Numbered from the stretch's first letter, positions 43,654 to 54,161 are shown. The stretch: DNA of 64,000 nucleotides from Salegentibacter sp. 24 (GCF_004362395.1 NZ_SNWE01000012.1:1-64000); one strand, 5' to 3'. The notes: a model not told the origin generated them from the sequence alone. Program-made: numbers and translations.

Positions 43654-44808
43654 ATGATTAGGTTTTTAAAGATTCTTGGAACTATTATTCTGACACTTTC
43701 AGTCGCAATCTTTATTCTAATCATGCTCGATTTCGGTTACATTTTTCGCGGAATAAAAACTACCTATTTACAAGGACACGAAACGGCTTATATTGATGAT
43801 TATAATCATTTCGCAAACCGACTCATAAAAGCCAAACCTGAAGCTGCTAAATGGCCTCTACATTCGAACTACAACTCGGTTGACCCAACAGATAAACTTG
43901 TTAATTTAAATAAAGAGCTAGAAACTGCTGCTTTTCTAATTATAAAAAACGATAGTATTTGGTTTGAAGAATATTACCAGAATTATGTACCCGATTCTAA
44001 AACCAATTCGTTTTCTATGGCAAAAAGTATCGTATCGGCGCTTTTGGGTAGGGCAATTAAGGATGGCCATATTAAAAGTTTAGAGCAGCCGGTTTCGGAT
44101 TTTTTTCCGCAGTTTAAAGAAGATTTAAAAATAGGCGATTTGGCTTCTATGTCATCAGGTTTAAACTGGAACGAGAATTATTACAATCCCTTTGGAATGA
44201 CTGCAAGAGCTTATTTTGACACGAATATACGGGATTTAGTTTTACAGCTCGAAGTAACAGAAAAACCGGGAAAAAGCTTTAAATACCTAAGCGGCAATAC
44301 TATTCTTCTTGGAATGGTCATAGAAAAAGCATCAGGGGAAAATCTTTCCAATTATTTAAGCGAAAAATTTTGGATACCAATGGGAATGCAAAACGACGCG
44401 CTTTGGCAATTAGATAGCCAGGAAAGCGGCATGGAAAAGGCTTATTGTTGCATCGCTTCCAATGCTCGCGATTTTGCCCGGTTTGGGAAACTTTATAAAA
44501 ACAAAGGAAAATGGAACGGTAAACAGCTACTTGATTCAGCGTTTGTAGTACGATCTACTGTACCACGTTTTAAGGAAAATCCAGAGTATGGTTATGGATT
44601 CTGGTTAAGCGATTATAAAGGAAAAGACATTTTTTATATGCGTGGGATTTTGGGGCAATATGTTATCGTTATTCCTGAAGACGACTTGATTATTGTAAGG
44701 TTAGGAGAAAAACTAATTAAAAAAAAGGATGATGAAACACATGCTCCAGATTTCTATAAGTATATTGATGAGACCTATAAAATGTTAAACGATGTCGCAA
44801 AGAGTTGA
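43654..44808 (+). CDS. Membrane-anchored serine hydrolase (beta-lactamase/esterase family)
   Basis: A 384-residue class C beta-lactamase-like protein with an N-terminal helix (about 5-28). The Ser-x-x-Lys nucleophile is in FSMAKSIVSALLG, and the second motif is KYLSGNTILLG; the last HxG-like part is weaker (RGILGQYVIV). Such proteins act as carboxypeptidases or esterases in the periplasm; substrate unknown. It is 12 bases downstream of ogt, so probably cotranscribed with it. Confidence 0.85.
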   Translation: MIRFLKILGTIILTLSVAIFILIMLDFGYIFRGIKTTYLQGHETAYIDDYNHFANRLIKAKPEAAKWPLHSNYNSVDPTDKLVNLNKELETAAFLIIKNDSIWFEEYYQNYVPDSKTNSFSMAKSIVSALLGRAIKDGHIKSLEQPVSDFFPQFKEDLKIGDLASMSSGLNWNENYYNPFGMTARAYFDTNIRDLVLQLEVTEKPGKSFKYLSGNTILLGMVIEKASGENLSNYLSEKFWIPMGMQNDALWQLDSQESGMEKAYCCIASNARDFARFGKLYKNKGKWNGKQLLDSAFVVRSTVPRFKENPEYGYGFWLSDYKGKDIFYMRGILGQYVIVIPEDDLIIVRLGEKLIKKKDDETHAPDFYKYIDETYKMLNDVAKS

Positions 44809-45120
44809 ATTTAGGGATATACTTTATCTTGTTCTGGTTATCTATTTCAATGAACTCTCCGAAGACCAAAGACGATATGGAGGTGGTAATAATCAAAAGT
44901 ATTTCTGAACCCAACCAAATCTGATTTCACTGTTAATCATTGAGATAAGAAAATTCTCAAATTAGTACAGATCATTGCAGTAGTACGTCCAAAAATCTTA
45001 GAGAAGTTAAATATTACCAAAATGAGCGCTATCATATTTTAAAGCATTTTAACCTAAGCTAAGGAATTAACCATTAAATATTTATTAACTTTAGATTATA
45101 ACCAATAAAACCTATAATAT
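44809..45120. other. 312-base intergenic stretch without a gene
   Basis: AT-rich gap between the serine hydrolase and the next small gene. No coding frame, hairpin or RNA gene recognised; it must contain the promoter of the small gene. Confidence 0.5.
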
Positions 45121-45486
45121 ATGTATTTGTATATTGAAATGTGGAACGTTACTCGAGAATGGTTAAAGCTTTCCGTTGAAAAACGTCGTAAGGTTTTCAC
45201 AGATATGGAAGATAGAATTAAAGAAATGAAAGATCGTGGTGTGGAAAACCTAGGCTGGGCCCTAAATGATGAACATACCCCGTACCGAAGTGATTATAGA
45301 TATATCACTGTTTGGAAAATGCCCTCTAAGGACGAAGTTAAAATGTTGGAAGAAAATTTAGAAAGTGTTGGCTGGTATAAATATTTTTCTCAGGCCAATT
45401 CACGTGGAGAAATGCTTGCCCGTGACAAAGCCATTGATTTTCTTGTAAATATTAAAGAAACCTCAACTTCCTTCTTGGATGCATAA
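45121..45486 (+). CDS. Small cytosolic protein of unknown function (DUF6616-like)
   Basis: A 121-residue protein beginning MYLYIEMWNVTREWLKLS, which resembles DUF6616 proteins, small ferredoxin-fold (alpha/beta barrel) proteins with no known role. It contains SDYRYITVWKMPS and GWYKYFSQANSRGE. No signal peptide. Its stop is followed by a bidirectional terminator shared with the convergent CoA-transferase genes. Confidence 0.7.
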   Translation: MYLYIEMWNVTREWLKLSVEKRRKVFTDMEDRIKEMKDRGVENLGWALNDEHTPYRSDYRYITVWKMPSKDEVKMLEENLESVGWYKYFSQANSRGEMLARDKAIDFLVNIKETSTSFLDA

Positions 45487-45492
45487 ATAAAT

Positions 45493-45536
45493 AAAAGCTG
45501 TTTGAAATTGTAAAAGACTACGATTCAAACAGCTTT
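45493..45536. terminator. Bidirectional terminator
   Basis: AAAGCTGTTTGAA (45494-45506) pairs with TTCAAACAGCTTT (45524-45536) over a 17-base loop, between two convergent genes. A/T runs on both sides allow termination in both directions; the right arm overlaps the stop codon of the leftward gene. Confidence 0.8.
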
Positions 45537-46191
45537 ATTCTAATTCCATTTCAGGAATATCGGCCTCCACAAGCAACTTTCCTTCTGTAGCCATTTTAAT
45601 TTCCTCAACGCTTACGCCAGGAGCTCTCTCCAGAAGTTTGAAACCCTCTTTAGTTACTTCAATAACTGCTAGATTGGTAACTATTTTAGTTACACAGGCA
45701 ACTCCGGTCAAAGGTAAGGAGCATCTTTTTAGTAGCTTGGAATCCCCCGCTTTATTAGTATGCATCATTGCCACAATTATATTTTCAGCACTGGCAACAA
45801 GATCCATTGCGCCACCCATACCTTTTACCATTTTTCCAGGAATTTTCCAATTGGCGATATCACCATTTTCGGCAACTTCCATTGCTCCCAAAATAGTAAG
45901 ATCAACATGTTGACCTCGAATCATTCCAAAACTCATCGCTGAATCAAAAAAACTAGCACCGGGAAGAGCAGTTATGGTTTGTTTTCCAGCATTAATAAGA
46001 TCGGCATCTTCTTCACCTTCAATTGGGAATGGACCCATTCCTAGGATTCCATTTTCACTCTGAAATTCTACTTCTATATCGTCACGTACAAAATTGGCTA
46101 CAAGGGTAGGAATTCCAATTCCCAGGTTCACATAAAACCCATCCTTTACTTCTTTTGCAATCCGTTTTGCTATTCCTTCTTTATCTAACAT
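45535..46191 (-). CDS. scoB: 3-oxoacid CoA-transferase, subunit B
   Basis: A 218-residue subunit of succinyl-CoA:3-ketoacid CoA-transferase, which activates or releases acetoacetate. The catalytic glutamate is Glu46 in FQSENGILGMGP; GIGIPTLVANFV and LPGASFFDSAMSFGMIRG are typical. It is downstream of subunit A (gap 92 bases). Confidence 0.93.
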   Translation of the reverse strand: MLDKEGIAKRIAKEVKDGFYVNLGIGIPTLVANFVRDDIEVEFQSENGILGMGPFPIEGEEDADLINAGKQTITALPGASFFDSAMSFGMIRGQHVDLTILGAMEVAENGDIANWKIPGKMVKGMGGAMDLVASAENIIVAMMHTNKAGDSKLLKRCSLPLTGVACVTKIVTNLAVIEVTKEGFKLLERAPGVSVEEIKMATEGKLLVEADIPEMELE

Positions 46192-46283
46192 AATTCTAAT
46201 TTGTCATTACCGTCATGGCGGAAATCTATATTATTTTAAAATCCAGCTTAAAAATGTAGTATACTCATTTGAACCATTGCACA

Positions 46284-46982
46284 TCACGCTTTTCTTACTG
46301 TACGTTTTTCAATTCTTTTTTCGTAGTTTTTTCCTTGAAAAATACGTTGAACAAAAATACCAGGAATATGAATTTGGTTTGGATCAAGTTCTCCTGGTTC
46401 AACCAGTTCTTCGACTTCAACAACAGTAATTTCGGCTGCCCCACACATTAGAGGATTAAAATTACGTGCGGTTCCTTTAAAAATAAGGTTTCCAGCCTTA
46501 TCACCTTTCCAGGCTTTTACAAATGAGAAATCGGCCTTAAATGCCTTTTCCAATACGTACATTTTACCATCAAATTCCCGGGTTTCTTTAAATTGTGAAA
46601 CCTCAGTTCCATAACCTGCAGGTGTATATATTGCAGGAAAACCCTGTTGAGCAGCCTGACATCTTGCTGCCAAAGTGCCCTGAGGTATAAGTTCAACCTC
46701 TAGCTCTTCACTAAGCATTTGCCGCTCAAATTCGTCGTTTTCTCCGACATAGGAGGAAACCATTTTATCTATTTGTTTCTTTTGAAGTAAAAGTCCGAGA
46801 CCAAAGTCGTCCACCCCGGCGTTATTGGATATACAGGTAAGGTTTTTTACATTAAGACGCACCAGTTCTGAAATGGCATTTTCGGGAATCCCACTAAGGC
46901 CAAAACCTCCCAACATAAAAGTCATACCATCTTTTACGCCTTGCAAAGCTTCCTCTACATTTGCTACAGTTTTTCTAATCAT
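46284..46982 (-). CDS. scoA: 3-oxoacid CoA-transferase, subunit A
   Basis: A 232-residue partner of the subunit above. The N-terminus has [19 protein letters not shown], and later [21 protein letters not shown] and [22 protein letters not shown], all typical of subunit A of bacterial SCOT enzymes. The two subunits form one heteromeric enzyme, and the pair likely forms a two-gene operon. Confidence 0.93.
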   Translation of the reverse strand: MIRKTVANVEEALQGVKDGMTFMLGGFGLSGIPENAISELVRLNVKNLTCISNNAGVDDFGLGLLLQKKQIDKMVSSYVGENDEFERQMLSEELEVELIPQGTLAARCQAAQQGFPAIYTPAGYGTEVSQFKETREFDGKMYVLEKAFKADFSFVKAWKGDKAGNLIFKGTARNFNPLMCGAAEITVVEVEELVEPGELDPNQIHIPGIFVQRIFQGKNYEKRIEKRTVRKA

Positions 46983-47089
46983 CGGTATTTAATTTTACCG
47001 AAAAATACGAAAATAATAATGCTGTTACAATGCCTTTAGCGCAGTAAATTACATTTTTCTAAAAAATTATGATGGATTTTTACTGAATC

Positions 47090-49402
47090 TTAAAAATCAA
47101 TCTCTTCAGGCACATTGTTAGGTTGACTTTGGTTTTCCTTATTCTTTTCATTACAGTCTACTCGAATAGTTAAGTTTTCCGGTCTAGGAAAATCCCCTTT
47201 TGAAACATCCAGTTCTTCATCTGCATAAAGTGCCTTCATATACATTCCCCATATAGGTAGTGCCATTGTAGCCCCCTGCCCATAAGTTATACCGGGAAAA
47301 TGTACTGCGCGGTCTTCTGCACCTACCCAAACTCCAGTAACTAAATTAGGTACCATTCCCATAAACCAACCATCACTCTGATTTTGCGTAGTTCCGGTTT
47401 TTCCAGCTATAGGATTCTTAAGATCATAAGGATAGCCTGTTACCCCCCGTTTGTAATGGTCAAAATCTTTAGCGTAGGTCCCTCGTAAACGTCTACCCGA
47501 ACCATTTTGGGTAACACCTTCTAAAAGGTTCACCGTTACATAAGCAGCCTCTTTACTAAGAACATCGCGAGTCTCTGGAATATGTTGATATAAAACCGTT
47601 CCGTTCTTGTCTTCAATTCTATTTACCACCACAGGTTTAACATAAACACCTTCATTTACAAAGGTGCTATATGCGGAAACCAACTCAAAAAGGCTCATAT
47701 CTGCAGTACCCAGCGCAATAGCCGGCCCGCGTGAAAAGTCTTCTGTATCTACCCCCAGTCTTCGTACTAAATCTATTACAGGTTCAGGCCCTGTTTTATC
47801 TATTAACCTTGCAGTTATAGTGTTAACAGATTGTGCGAGAGCATTCTTTAAACTTAGCATACCTTCATATTCTCCATTAGCATTTTCCGGTGACCAATCT
47901 TTCATATTTCCATATTTTCCCTTTTCGATTGTAAACCTGTTTTTAGGCATCATATCACATGGAGAAAGTTTTAACTGGTCTATAGCCGTGGCATACACAA
48001 AGGGTTTGAAAGTAGAACCTACCTGACGTTCCCCTTGTTTTACGTGATCATATTTAAAATGCTTAAAATTTGTTCCTCCAACCCAGGCCTTTACCTCTCC
48101 AGTTTGTGGCCTCATTGACATAAGGCCTGCCTGTAAAAATCCTTTATAATAAAAAATTGAATCCCTAGGAGTCATAATAGTATCTTTTACTCCATCCCAG
48201 GAAAAAACACTCATCTCTGTTTTCTTGTCAAATGATGCCAGAATCTCCTCTTCAGATTTACCCTCATTCTCCATTGCTTTCCATCGCACCGAACGACGCA
48301 TAGCGCTTTCAATAATATTATTAATCTGGTCTTGCTCTAAATCTCGAAATGGAGCTGTTTTATTATTTTCATTTTGCCTGTCAAATTCCTTTTGAAGATG
48401 TGAAATATGCCTTTTTACAGCAGTTTCTGCATACTCTTGCATTTTAGAATCTATGCTAGTGTAAATCTTTAATCCATCTCGATAAAGGTTATACTCAGTG
48501 CCATCAGGCTTTGGATTTTTTTCAATCCAATCTCTCATAAATCCTTGAAGGTATACTCGGAAGTACGTTGCAATTCCTTCATCGTGTCCTTGCGGAGAAT
48601 AATCAAGCTTTAAAGGTAACTGCTGAAGGGAATCTTTCTCCTGTTGAGAAATATATCCATTCTTATTCATTTGAACAAAAACCTGATTACGACGCTGTTT
48701 AACCATATCTGGTCGACGCAACGGATTATATAAAGAAGCATTTTTCAACATGGCCACCAAAACTGCTGATTCCTGTACATTCAGATCTTTGGTTTCTTTT
48801 CCAAAATAAATTTTTGAAGCTGAGCGAACACCAACAGCCTGATTCACAAAATCATATTTATTAAAATACATGGTAATTATTTCTTCCTTGGTGTATTGGC
48901 GTTCCAACCTGGTTGCAATAACCCATTCTTTCACTTTTTGCAAAATCCTGGCAAATGTATTGTTCGCAACCTGTTCGGTAAATAGCAATTTAGAAAGTTG
49001 TTGAGTAATTGTGCTAGCGCCACCCCGGGTTCCAAGATAGACTGCAGCCCTTACCGTACCTTTAGGATCAATACCAGCATGTTTATAAAAACGTTCGTCT
49101 TCAGTGGCTACAAGAGCTTCTACTAAATGTTCAGGAAGATCTTCATATTTTACCGGTGTACGGTTTTCGCTATAATATTTCCCTAAAGTTTCTCCATCAG
49201 AGGAAAAGATTTCAGTAGCCAGATTGGTTTCAGGGTTTTCAAGCTCTTCAAAACCTGGCATTTCACCAAAAGCGCCCCAGCTTGCCAGTAAGAAAATTAA
49301 AACTACAGATAGCAATCCAATACCAAAAACCGTCCAAAATCCAACAATATAGGGCCTCTTACTGCCTTTAGTCTTTTGTTGCTTATTATTTTTATTGGCC
49401 AT
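47090..49402 (-). CDS. Bifunctional penicillin-binding protein 1A
   Basis: A 770-residue peptidoglycan glycosyltransferase/transpeptidase. A membrane helix lies near residues 18-42; the GT51 domain follows (ATEDERFYKHAGID, RGGASTITQQLSKLLF). The transpeptidase domain has the nucleophile motif GSTFKPFVYA (Ser-x-x-Lys), SVNT (Ser-x-Asn) and KTGTTQNQSDGWF (Lys-Thr-Gly). It is the last gene of the ricT-gldH-PBP1A row, with 12 bases after gldH. Confidence 0.94.
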   Translation of the reverse strand: MANKNNKQQKTKGSKRPYIVGFWTVFGIGLLSVVLIFLLASWGAFGEMPGFEELENPETNLATEIFSSDGETLGKYYSENRTPVKYEDLPEHLVEALVATEDERFYKHAGIDPKGTVRAAVYLGTRGGASTITQQLSKLLFTEQVANNTFARILQKVKEWVIATRLERQYTKEEIITMYFNKYDFVNQAVGVRSASKIYFGKETKDLNVQESAVLVAMLKNASLYNPLRRPDMVKQRRNQVFVQMNKNGYISQQEKDSLQQLPLKLDYSPQGHDEGIATYFRVYLQGFMRDWIEKNPKPDGTEYNLYRDGLKIYTSIDSKMQEYAETAVKRHISHLQKEFDRQNENNKTAPFRDLEQDQINNIIESAMRRSVRWKAMENEGKSEEEILASFDKKTEMSVFSWDGVKDTIMTPRDSIFYYKGFLQAGLMSMRPQTGEVKAWVGGTNFKHFKYDHVKQGERQVGSTFKPFVYATAIDQLKLSPCDMMPKNRFTIEKGKYGNMKDWSPENANGEYEGMLSLKNALAQSVNTITARLIDKTGPEPVIDLVRRLGVDTEDFSRGPAIALGTADMSLFELVSAYSTFVNEGVYVKPVVVNRIEDKNGTVLYQHIPETRDVLSKEAAYVTVNLLEGVTQNGSGRRLRGTYAKDFDHYKRGVTGYPYDLKNPIAGKTGTTQNQSDGWFMGMVPNLVTGVWVGAEDRAVHFPGITYGQGATMALPIWGMYMKALYADEELDVSKGDFPRPENLTIRVDCNEKNKENQSQPNNVPEEIDF

Positions 49403-49414
49403 TTATATAAAATA

Positions 49415-49906
49415 TTATTGCAGGTCTTTTTCTATTCTAAAACCTACGTGGGTAATTCCTTCTAAACTCTCTATTCCTTCTACCGCGTCGTTTTTGCGCA
49501 TTGCCTGTTGTATGGCAATTTGGTATTCACCGGGCTCGGTAAAACTTACATTTTCCTTATACCAAAGCTTACTTTCTTTTACATCACCAAAACCCGTACC
49601 AAGCCATGTTCCATCTGGAGCAGCCATTTCGTATTCCAGAGTATCAGTGACAACTTTTCCCTGTGGAAAGCGCATTTCGGTAATTAAAAAAAGGTTACTG
49701 TAGTTGTAATCCTTATTATTTCTAATATTTATAAATAGGTTATAATTTTGTACCGTATCCAGTCTTCCGAGCTTAAAGACTATAGTTGAATCTTTATTCC
49801 AACCTTCCGTTATAGGCTTGTATTCATCGTACACCCTCTTTTTATCACAGGACACGGAAAAGACAATAGCGCCAATAAAAATAAATAAGACAGCAGCTTT
49901 ACGCAT
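49415..49906 (-). CDS. gldH: Gliding motility lipoprotein GldH
   Basis: A 163-residue lipoprotein with Cys20 in the lipobox VFSVSC. Its C-terminal domain, with MPxWxxG-like features poorly conserved, and its position directly after ricT and before PBP1A match gldH of Flavobacterium. GldH is required for gliding and the type IX secretion-linked motility apparatus. The frame is open to 49981, but the upstream 25 codons overlap ricT and do not look coding; the ATG at 49906 gives a proper signal peptide and an 8-base overlap with ricT. Confidence 0.88.
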   Translation of the reverse strand: MRKAAVLFIFIGAIVFSVSCDKKRVYDEYKPITEGWNKDSTIVFKLGRLDTVQNYNLFINIRNNKDYNYSNLFLITEMRFPQGKVVTDTLEYEMAAPDGTWLGTGFGDVKESKLWYKENVSFTEPGEYQIAIQQAMRKNDAVEGIESLEGITHVGFRIEKDLQ

Positions 49907-51059
49907 TATTAGAAGGTTTTCCTTTACGCTTTTTTCGCTTTTTAGACTTGTGTTTTTTATTCTGCCCTTTAGGTTTGTCAAAACGTGTTAAACTATCTTG
50001 TCCAACAACGTTATTGAAATCTGGCTTTTCCTCTAATTGAAGTTGAACTTCGAATTCTTCAAGGCTGCCCACATCTTCCTTTTTCCGATTTGAGGTTATA
50101 ATCGAATTTGCCTGTTCTGCAGTCAATTTATGCCAGTTCATCCATTCTCCTTCGTAGGCATACCAAAGAATACCTTTAAAAATGTCTATTTTCTGGCAGA
50201 CAGCGGTTCCTTTTTTGGTAAAGAGTTTAGTATCAGTACGAGGAAATGTTTTTAAAGCTTCTAGATAGGAATCGAGCTCGTAGTTAAGACAACATTTCAA
50301 TTTTCCACATTGCCCTGCCAATTTTTGCGGATTTAAAGATAACTGCTGATATCTGGCTGCCGAGGTACTCACCGATCTAAAATCTGTAAGCCAGGTGGAA
50401 CAACACAATTCTCGACCACAAGAACCAATTCCCCCAAGCCGAGCGGCTTCCTGACGCAAACCAATTTGGCGCATCTCAATTCGGGTATTGAACTCCCTTG
50501 CGAATTCCTTGATTAACTGTCGGAAATCTACACGATCGTCCGCAGTATAATAAAATGTAGCTTTAGAAGCATCTCCCTGAAATTCAATATCACTAATCTT
50601 CATACTAAGATTAAGACGAATTGCTATCTCACGGGCTCTTTTCTTGATCGCTTCTTCCCTGCCGCGAACTTCCTCCCAAACATCAATATCTTTTTGAGTG
50701 GCTTTCCTATATATTTTAAGTACTTCTTCGCTCTCGGGTTTAACTTTCTTTTTTTTCATCTGCACCCTTACCAATTCTCCGGTAAGACTAACCATACCTA
50801 TATCATGACCAGGAGAAGCTTCTACAGCGACTGCATCCCCCATACTTAGGCTTAGGTTTTCTATATTCTTAAAAAAGTGTTTTCTTCCGTTTTTAAAACG
50901 AACTTCTACATAACTAAAAGGTTCTATTCCATTAGGCATGGACATATTTGAAAGCCAATCGAATACAGAAAGTTTATTGCATGAATCTGTACCACAGGTT
51001 CCGTTATTTTTGCATCCTTTTGGCTGACCGTCTTTGGTTGAGCAACTGCTACAAGCCAT
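49899..51059 (-). CDS. ricT: RicT/PSP1-domain protein (YaaT-like)
   Basis: A 386-residue protein with the PSP1 C-terminal domain. Cysteine pairs SCGRELCCSTWL and CGKLKCCLNYEL form an iron-sulfur binding region; a Cys-rich N-terminus (CSSCSTKDGQPKGC) and a basic C-terminal tail are present. In Bacillus RicT joins RicA and RicF in the Y-complex that affects RNA processing by RNase Y; in flavobacteria it precedes gldH. It overlaps the gldH start by 8 bases. Confidence 0.88.
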   Translation of the reverse strand: MACSSCSTKDGQPKGCKNNGTCGTDSCNKLSVFDWLSNMSMPNGIEPFSYVEVRFKNGRKHFFKNIENLSLSMGDAVAVEASPGHDIGMVSLTGELVRVQMKKKKVKPESEEVLKIYRKATQKDIDVWEEVRGREEAIKKRAREIAIRLNLSMKISDIEFQGDASKATFYYTADDRVDFRQLIKEFAREFNTRIEMRQIGLRQEAARLGGIGSCGRELCCSTWLTDFRSVSTSAARYQQLSLNPQKLAGQCGKLKCCLNYELDSYLEALKTFPRTDTKLFTKKGTAVCQKIDIFKGILWYAYEGEWMNWHKLTAEQANSIITSNRKKEDVGSLEEFEVQLQLEEKPDFNNVVGQDSLTRFDKPKGQNKKHKSKKRKKRKGKPSNNA

Positions 51060-51176
51060 AAATATTTATATATTGTAAGCCATACAAATTACTTTGTAGA
51101 CTTTTAGGTTTATATTGACATTCTAAAAGAGTAAATATACCAATATTAATTGGCACTCTTCTTTTAGAACGTTGTG

Positions 51177-52208
51177 TTAACTTTTATATTTTAAAACTTT
51201 TGACCGCCCTTTTTTGAAAATTTTATTGCTATTGCCCTTTCCCTTTCGCAAAGCTTTTTGCTCTTCGTATGGCAAAGCAGCAATTTCCATACAATTTTTA
51301 GAACAGCAATTATTCATCTTCTGGGCACATTCTTGACATTGAATAAAAAGCAAATGGCAGGCTTCATTAGCGCAATTTACATGCTTGTCACAGGGCTTTC
51401 CACATTGGTGACAATGTGCAATGACTTCTTCTGAAACCTGTTCTGAACGACGATGGTCAAAAACGAAGTTCTTTCCTATAAATTTATTTTCCAGTTTTTG
51501 TTTTTCAACCTGACGGGCATATTCAATAATCCCACCTTCCAACTGATAGACATTTTTAAAACCTTTGTGTTTGTAATATGCGCTAGCTTTTTCACAACGA
51601 ATCCCTCCAGTGCAATACATTACCAGGTTTTTATCTTCCTTATAGGCCTTAAGGTTGTTTTCTATAATTGGTAAAGAATCTCTAAAAGTATCTACGTCTG
51701 GGGTGATGGCACCTTGAAAATGACCAATTTCGCTTTCATAATGATTGCGCATATCTACCAGAATGGTATTAGGATCGCTTATGAGTTGGTTAAATTTTAG
51801 GGCATCTACATGCACTCCTTTATTGGTAACATCAAAAGTATTATCATTAAGTCCGTCAGCAACAATTTTGTTACGCACTTTCACCTTCAATTTTAAAAAG
51901 GCTTTGGCATCATGCTCTATGGCGATATTGAGCCTAACGCCTTCAAGAAAATAGATGTTGTCTATAAAATTTTTAAATTCTTCAAATCGTTTAGCTGGTA
52001 ATGAAAGCTGCGCATTAATTCCTTCATGGGCTACATAAATGCGACCTAACACATTCATTGCGTCCCAAGCGATATAAAGATGATTCCTAAATAATTGTGG
52101 ATTGCCAATTTTGGCGTAAGCATAAAAAGAGAGCGTTAAACGGTCTTCACCCGCTTCATCTATGAGTGCTTCCCTTTCTTTAGCGCTTAATTTATTGTAC
52201 AGTTGCAT
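51177..52208 (-). CDS. trhO: tRNA uridine-34 hydroxylase TrhO (rhodanese-like)
   Basis: A 343-residue YceA/TrhO-family protein: N-terminal ferredoxin-like domain (about 20-110), a rhodanese domain with VDMRNHYESEIGHFQGA and active Cys in VMYCTGGIRCEKASA (near 199), and a Cys-rich C-terminal zinc-like region (HCHQCGKPCDKHVNCANEAC). TrhO hydroxylates U34 of tRNA using O2 to give 5-hydroxyuridine. The C-terminal cysteine-rich part is characteristic. It is divergent from recA. Confidence 0.9.
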   Translation of the reverse strand: MQLYNKLSAKEREALIDEAGEDRLTLSFYAYAKIGNPQLFRNHLYIAWDAMNVLGRIYVAHEGINAQLSLPAKRFEEFKNFIDNIYFLEGVRLNIAIEHDAKAFLKLKVKVRNKIVADGLNDNTFDVTNKGVHVDALKFNQLISDPNTILVDMRNHYESEIGHFQGAITPDVDTFRDSLPIIENNLKAYKEDKNLVMYCTGGIRCEKASAYYKHKGFKNVYQLEGGIIEYARQVEKQKLENKFIGKNFVFDHRRSEQVSEEVIAHCHQCGKPCDKHVNCANEACHLLFIQCQECAQKMNNCCSKNCMEIAALPYEEQKALRKGKGNSNKIFKKGRSKVLKYKS

Positions 52209-52497
52209 GCTATACTAACGTTAAGATTAAAGATATTTTTTGCAAAGATACGTTTAAATTTTAAGGAAGTAAAAATGCTCTTAAATGTGATATCTCAGGG
52301 CATTTTTGCTGTAACTAAGCAAAGAGCCTAGAGTAAATTAACACGATATTTTTAAAAAATTTAAAACACTTCAATGCAGCCAGAAAGCTGTTTTAAATCT
52401 CACTTGAAAAGTAAATATACAAAAGCCCGGCATATAAAATTGTGATGCAACAAAACTTATAGTAATTTAGCAACTCTCTAAATAGATTATTCAGATT

Positions 52498-53514
52498 ATG
52501 AGCAACGATAAAGAAAAAGAAGCAAAATTAAAAGCTTTAAAGCTTACCCTTGATAAAATGGACAAAACCTACGGCAAGGGTACGGTTATGAAGATGAGCG
52601 ACCAAGCTGTAGTTGACATAGATGCCATCTCCACTGGTTCTTTAGGACTGGATTTAGCGATGGGGGTAGGAGGATATCCAAGAGGAAGGGTTATTGAAAT
52701 CTATGGTCCTGAATCTTCGGGTAAAACAACTTTAACTTTACATGCAATAGCAGAAGCTCAGCAAAAGGGAGGCATCGCTGCCTTCATTGATGCCGAACAC
52801 GCTTTTGACCGTTTTTATGCTGAAAAACTGGGTGTAGATATAGAAAACCTTATTATTTCACAACCCGATAATGGTGAACAGGCCTTGGAGATTACCGACA
52901 ATTTGATCCGTTCAGGAGCCATAGATATTATCGTAATCGATTCGGTTGCGGCACTTACACCAAAAAGTGAGATTGAAGGAGAAATGGGAGATTCTAAAAT
53001 GGGATTACATGCCCGTTTAATGTCACAAGCCCTTAGAAAACTTACCTCCTCTATTAGTAAAACCAATTGCACGGTAATATTTATTAACCAGCTCAGAGAA
53101 AAGATTGGAGTTATGTTTGGTAATCCGGAAACTACAACCGGTGGTAATGCCCTAAAATTTTATGCTTCCGTACGTTTAGACATTAGACGTTCTACGCAAA
53201 TAAAGGACAGCAACAGCAATGTTATGGGTAACAAAACCCGTGTAAAAGTGGTGAAAAATAAAGTAGCTCCACCTTTTAAAATGGCTGAATTTGACATTAT
53301 GTACGGCGAGGGGATTTCTAAAATTGGGGAGATTATCGATATAGGTGTAGACTACGAAATCATAAAGAAAAGTGGTTCTTGGTTTAGCTATGAAGACACC
53401 AAATTAGGCCAGGGTCGTGATGCGGTAAAAATACTGCTAAAGGACAATCCGGATTTAATGGAAGAACTTGAGGAAAAAATTAAGAATGCAATTAAGCTAG
53501 CCAAAGAAGCTTAA
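52498..53514 (+). CDS. recA: Recombinase RecA
   Basis: A 338-residue strand-exchange ATPase for homologous recombination and SOS response. Walker A is GPESSGKTT near residues 70-78, Walker [13 protein letters not shown]2 loop region [20 protein letters not shown], and C-terminal oligomer/acidic tail. The N-terminal [22 protein letters not shown] is textbook RecA. It is a single gene followed by a perfect 16-base-pair terminator. I saw no obvious LexA box upstream. Confidence 0.97.
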   Translation: MSNDKEKEAKLKALKLTLDKMDKTYGKGTVMKMSDQAVVDIDAISTGSLGLDLAMGVGGYPRGRVIEIYGPESSGKTTLTLHAIAEAQQKGGIAAFIDAEHAFDRFYAEKLGVDIENLIISQPDNGEQALEITDNLIRSGAIDIIVIDSVAALTPKSEIEGEMGDSKMGLHARLMSQALRKLTSSISKTNCTVIFINQLREKIGVMFGNPETTTGGNALKFYASVRLDIRRSTQIKDSNSNVMGNKTRVKVVKNKVAPPFKMAEFDIMYGEGISKIGEIIDIGVDYEIIKKSGSWFSYEDTKLGQGRDAVKILLKDNPDLMEELEEKIKNAIKLAKEA

Positions 53515-53565
53515 GGGCTCAGGTTTAAATTATAATTAATAAAAACCTTAGCCTAAAAAGGTTCA

Positions 53566-53604
53566 AATCATAAAAATCCCTTAAAATGAGGGATTTTTAT
53601 GATT
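53566..53604 (+). terminator. Perfect terminator after recA
   Basis: AATCATAAAAATCCCT (53566-53581) pairs perfectly with AGGGATTTTTATGATT (53589-53604) around a seven-base loop. The stem is 16 base pairs, the longest in the window; the T-run is inside the stem. Confidence 0.8.
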
Positions 53605-53670
53605 CTGGACGCAACCATTTTATCAAAGCTGCATCTATCAAATAGATAACACCTAAATGATAAAATAGAA

Positions 53671-54150
53671 ATGAAAAGAATTGCCCTTTTAATGGTCGTG
53701 GCATTAAGCCTTTACAGTTGTAGTACTGAGGATGATGGTCCAAATGTGAATTTTGCAGTGGCTGAAATCACCGATACCGATTTACCTGAATTTTTTGAGA
53801 TAGGTGAAAGTTACGATTTAGAGGTGACTTACCAGCTCCCGAATGCATGTCACGATTTTTACACCTTTGATGTAAATCAGTATAAAGATGAAGAAAATGA
53901 CTCTACTTTTGTGATCGAAATCGCTGCATTAACTTCTTATGACGCTAATCTTACCGAATGCCCTGAAGATGGTGAGATAAGTGATAGTCGTACTATTAGA
54001 AATTTGAGAATTATGAGTGAAGATTATAACACCTATCAATTTAAATTACTTACAGGGATTGATGAAAATGAAGAAGGAGAGTTTTTAATTATTGATGTAC
54101 CGATAGGGGAGCCGGAACCAGCAACCCCAGAAGAGAATACTAACGAATAA
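53671..54150 (+). CDS. Lipoprotein of unknown function
   Basis: A 159-residue lipoprotein with Cys17 in the lipobox LSLYSC, followed by an acidic, Glu/Asp-rich mature part (pI low), containing a pair of cysteines (ACHDFYTF, ECPEDGE). No family is recognised. It lies 11 bases upstream of the ECF sigma factor start, and may be regulated or cotranscribed with it. Confidence 0.75.
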   Translation: MKRIALLMVVALSLYSCSTEDDGPNVNFAVAEITDTDLPEFFEIGESYDLEVTYQLPNACHDFYTFDVNQYKDEENDSTFVIEIAALTSYDANLTECPEDGEISDSRTIRNLRIMSEDYNTYQFKLLTGIDENEEGEFLIIDVPIGEPEPATPEENTNE

Positions 54151-54161
54151 CAAACAAGTTA

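Noticed and set aside
45055-45075. CCTAAGCTAAGG resembling a DtxR half-site before the small DUF6616-like gene
   Set aside because: It is not a true inverted repeat (the arms do not match as reverse complements).
52271-52307. Inverted repeat AAAAATGCTCT/AGGGCATTTTT between trhO and recA
   Set aside because: It lies between divergent genes where a terminator is not expected; the stem includes a G-U pair and could be chance. It may still be a regulatory hairpin.
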